Source: Desulfonatronospira sp.
Lineage (GTDB): Bacteria; Desulfobacterota; Desulfovibrionia; Desulfovibrionales; Desulfonatronovibrionaceae
Length of the DNA: 5,522 bases
NCBI GenBank assembly: GCA_003554505.1
Contig: PWGS01000121.1
Coordinates: forward strand, 1-5,522
Reading direction: 5' to 3'
In this document: one piece after another, positions 3,602 through 5,522 of the stretch
Layout of the letters: each line of letters opens with the position of its first letter
How positions within the stretch are numbered: position 1 is the first letter of the stretch
Program-made: the position numbers and the translations under genes
The notes under the pieces: model-generated
What the model was told of the DNA's origin: nothing
The model's input: only the letters and a program-made list of their open reading frames with translations
The model's database searches: none

Positions 3602-5522
3602 GTCTTAAACAGCCGCGTATAGGCATCTATATCTGTCATTGCGGGCAGAACATCGCCGGAAAGGTAAACGTGGAGGAAGTGGCCCGTTTTGCCTCAGGAC
3701 TGGAAAATGTGGTCCAGGCAAGGCACTACCAGTTCATGTGCTCGGACCAGGGCCAGGACATGATCATATCAGACATAGTCAACCACGGTCTGAACCGGGT
3801 GGTGGTGGCCTCCTGCTCCCCGCGGATGCACCTGCCGACCTTTGCCAGGGCCTGTGCCCGGGCCGGCCTGAATCCCTACCTGCTGCAGATGACCAATATC
3901 CGGGAGGGCTCGGCCTGGGTCAGTCTGGACTCCGGCCAGGCCACCCAAAAGGCCATCAGACTGGTATCGGCTGCTGCAGCCAGGGTCCGGCACCACCGCA
4001 GCCTTTTTACCCGCAGAATAGAGGTCAACAAATCAGTTCTGGTCATAGGGGGAGGTATTGCCGGCATGCAGGCGGCCCTGACCGCTGCCGATTCCGGCTA
4101 TCCTGTTTACCTGGTGGAAAAGGATCCCTCCATTGGAGGTCAGATGGCCAAGCTGGACAAGACCTTTCCCACCCTGGACTGCGCTGCGTGCATTGGGACC
4201 CCCAAAATGGTTGAGGTGGGGCAGCATCCCAATATTGAACTCATGACCTGGAGCGAGGTCAAAGACATAACCGGTTTCGTGGGCAACTACACGGTGACGG
4301 TGCGCAAAAAGCCCCGCTATGTCCTGCATTCTGAATGCACGGGCTGCGGCGAATGCGCCAAAGTCTGCCCTGTCTTGGTTCCCAGCGAATGGAACGAGGG
4401 CCTGAGCACCAGGACGGCAATCTATCGTTCCTTTCCCCAGTCAGTGCCCGGGACCTACTGTATAGACAAGAAGGACCGGGCTCCCTGCACTGAAGCCTGC
4501 CCGGCCGGGGCCAATGTCCAGGGTTATGTGCAGCTCATCAGTCAGGGCAGACACCAGGAGGCCCTGAAAATCATCCACGACAGGCTGCCCCTGCCGGCGG
4601 TACTGGGCCGGGTCTGTCCGCATCCCTGCGAATCCGCCTGCCGCCGCAGCCAGGCGGACTCTGCTGTAGCCATCAAGGCCCTTAAGAGGTTTGCAGCCGA
4701 ACATGCTTCCGCTCCCGGCTTTGTGCCCGGGACAGACCGGCAGGAAAAAGTGGCCGTCATAGGTTCAGGTCCGGCCGGGCTGGCAGCGGCCTGCTTTTTG
4801 CGCCGCAAGGGCTTTGCCGTGACCATATTCGAGGCTTCAGAATATCTGGGAGGCATGCTCCGCAGCGGGATACCGGACTTTCGCCTGCCTCCCGGGATCC
4901 TGGACAAAGAAATCGACCGGATCCTGGAACTCGGGGTGGAGGTACGCACAAAAATGAGTTTCGGCCATGACCTCACCCTGGAAGTCCTGCAGGAACAGGG
5001 CTTTCAGGCTGCCTTTCTGGCCATCGGGGCCCAGGCGGGGACCGGACTGGAACTGGAAGACGAAGACTGTCCAGGGGTGATTAACGCAGTGGACTTTCTG
5101 AAAAAGGTCAACCTGCAGCAGGATGTGCAGATCGGCCCCAGAACTCTGGTCATCGGCGGAGGCAACGTGGCCCTGGATGCCGCCAGGACCGCCCTGCGCC
5201 TGGGCTGCAGCGAAGTGAGCATATTATACCGCCGTTCGGAAGAAGAAATGCCGGCTTATGCCCGGGAAATCAGCGAGGCCGGAGAGGAAGGGATAAAGTT
5301 CTGTTACCTGACCCAGCCAAACCGTCTGGTGCTCAGACAGGGCTGTCTCACCGGGCTTGAATGCCTGAGCACCCGGCTGGGGGAACCCGATGCAGGGGGA
5401 AGACGCAGACCTGAGCCGATATCCGGCAGCGAACAGGTCCTGGAGGCGGACACGGTCATCGTGGCCGTGGGCCAGAAGATCCAGGCTCCCTGGGCCGAAA
5501 CAGTCCCGGAACTCCAATGGAC
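3598..5522 (+). CDS. hdrA: HdrA fused to a GltD/NfnB-like NAD(P)H module, C-terminus cut
   Basis: I translated this frame by hand: it is open from the ATG at 3598 to the window edge (641 residues). Residues 1-140 are the HdrA N-terminal domain (GIYICHCGQNIAGKV; C13, C15, C48, C73). Residues 147-175 form the FAD-binding GGGIAG Rossmann motif, followed by GGQMAKLDKTFPTLDC and C195/C198. A ferredoxin motif CTGCGECAKVCP (C247, C250, C253, C257) and the HdrA-typical EWNEGLSTRTAIYRSFPQ follow. From about residue 288 the protein becomes GltD/NfnB-like: CTEACPAGANVQGY (C297, C301), GRVCPHPCESACRR (C340, C344, C348), a second FAD motif VIGSGPAGLAA (387-397), GGMLRSGIPDFRLP, then an NAD(P)-type motif VIGGGNVALDAARTALRLG (518-536) and YRRSEEEMPA. 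The visible end, DTVIVAVGQ, is near the end of a GltD core. HdrA is the flavin hub of HdrABC; the extra module probably exchanges electrons with NAD(P)H. The rest of HdrA should lie past the window. The start overlaps the hdrB stop as ATGA. Confidence 0.92.
   Translation, partial: MSLKQPRIGIYICHCGQNIAGKVNVEEVARFASGLENVVQARHYQFMCSDQGQDMIISDIVNHGLNRVVVASCSPRMHLPTFARACARAGLNPYLLQMTNIREGSAWVSLDSGQATQKAIRLVSAAAARVRHHRSLFTRRIEVNKSVLVIGGGIAGMQAALTAADSGYPVYLVEKDPSIGGQMAKLDKTFPTLDCAACIGTPKMVEVGQHPNIELMTWSEVKDITGFVGNYTVTVRKKPRYVLHSECTGCGECAKVCPVLVPSEWNEGLSTRTAIYRSFPQSVPGTYCIDKKDRAPCTEACPAGANVQGYVQLISQGRHQEALKIIHDRLPLPAVLGRVCPHPCESACRRSQADSAVAIKALKRFAAEHASAPGFVPGTDRQEKVAVIGSGPAGLAAACFLRRKGFAVTIFEASEYLGGMLRSGIPDFRLPPGILDKEIDRILELGVEVRTKMSFGHDLTLEVLQEQGFQAAFLAIGAQAGTGLELEDEDCPGVINAVDFLKKVNLQQDVQIGPRTLVIGGGNVALDAARTALRLGCSEVSILYRRSEEEMPAYAREISEAGEEGIKFCYLTQPNRLVLRQGCLTGLECLSTRLGEPDAGGRRRPEPISGSEQVLEADTVIVAVGQKIQAPWAETVPELQW

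Noticed and set aside
3639..4214. 191-codon plus-strand frame inside hdrA
   Set aside because: A shifted-frame shadow: the hdrA frame is continuous across it and has all the conserved HdrA motifs, so there is no frameshift.
4441..4520. hdrA and a separate gltD gene instead of a fusion
   Set aside because: No stop codon, new start or ribosome binding site separates the two parts; the reading frame runs straight from 3598 to 5522.
4441..5517. Several minus-strand open frames under the GltD-like part of hdrA
   Set aside because: GC-rich antisense shadows with Pro/Arg/Gly-rich translations; the plus strand encodes clear FAD and NAD(P) motifs throughout.

Overview
The window looks like a piece of a chromosome from an anaerobic deltaproteobacterium, most likely a sulfate reducer or sulfur disproportionator of the Desulfovibrionales. 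This is inferred from the HdrCBA-type genes, the style of the cytosolic histidine kinase (H-box DIGHNVIVPN) and the GC-rich coding sequence set against AT-rich intergenic DNA. No rRNA, tRNA, CRISPR array, IS element or phage gene is visible.

Layout. (1) Positions 1-1046, minus strand: the N-terminal 348 residues of a soluble sensor histidine kinase, cut by the window edge just before its ATPase domain. (2) Positions 1047-1644: about 600 bp without a convincing protein gene. It holds a candidate promoter for the kinase, a perfect 14-bp inverted repeat (1343-1377), a terminator-like hairpin with a T-tract on the plus strand (1393-1418) and a candidate promoter for the next gene. Together these suggest a small plus-strand RNA. 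(3) Positions 1645-2097, plus strand: a 150-residue membrane protein of the YdjM/DUF457 metal-dependent hydrolase type. (4) Positions 2098-2255: a weak terminator candidate and promoter elements. (5) Positions 2256-5522, plus strand: a translationally coupled hdrC-hdrB-hdrA operon with ATGA overlaps at both junctions. hdrA runs off the right edge.

The main point of interest is the hdrA product. After a normal HdrA start (N-terminal domain, FAD-binding motif, first ferredoxin cluster) the protein passes at about residue 288 into a GltD/NfnB-like module: a Fer4_20-type cysteine domain, a second FAD-type Rossmann motif and an NAD(P)-type Rossmann motif. HdrC would relay electrons through two [4Fe-4S] clusters. 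HdrB, with two intact CCG motifs, would carry the disulfide-reducing site. HdrA would be the flavin hub, and the fused module would let the complex exchange electrons directly with NAD(P)H instead of through separate Mvh, Flx or Fdh subunits. That function is inference; the domain order is read directly from the translation.

A second observation is that the loop and right arm of the intergenic inverted repeat nearly copy the plus-strand sequence across the kinase ribosome binding site. A plus-strand transcript of this repeat would therefore be antisense to the kinase translation start.
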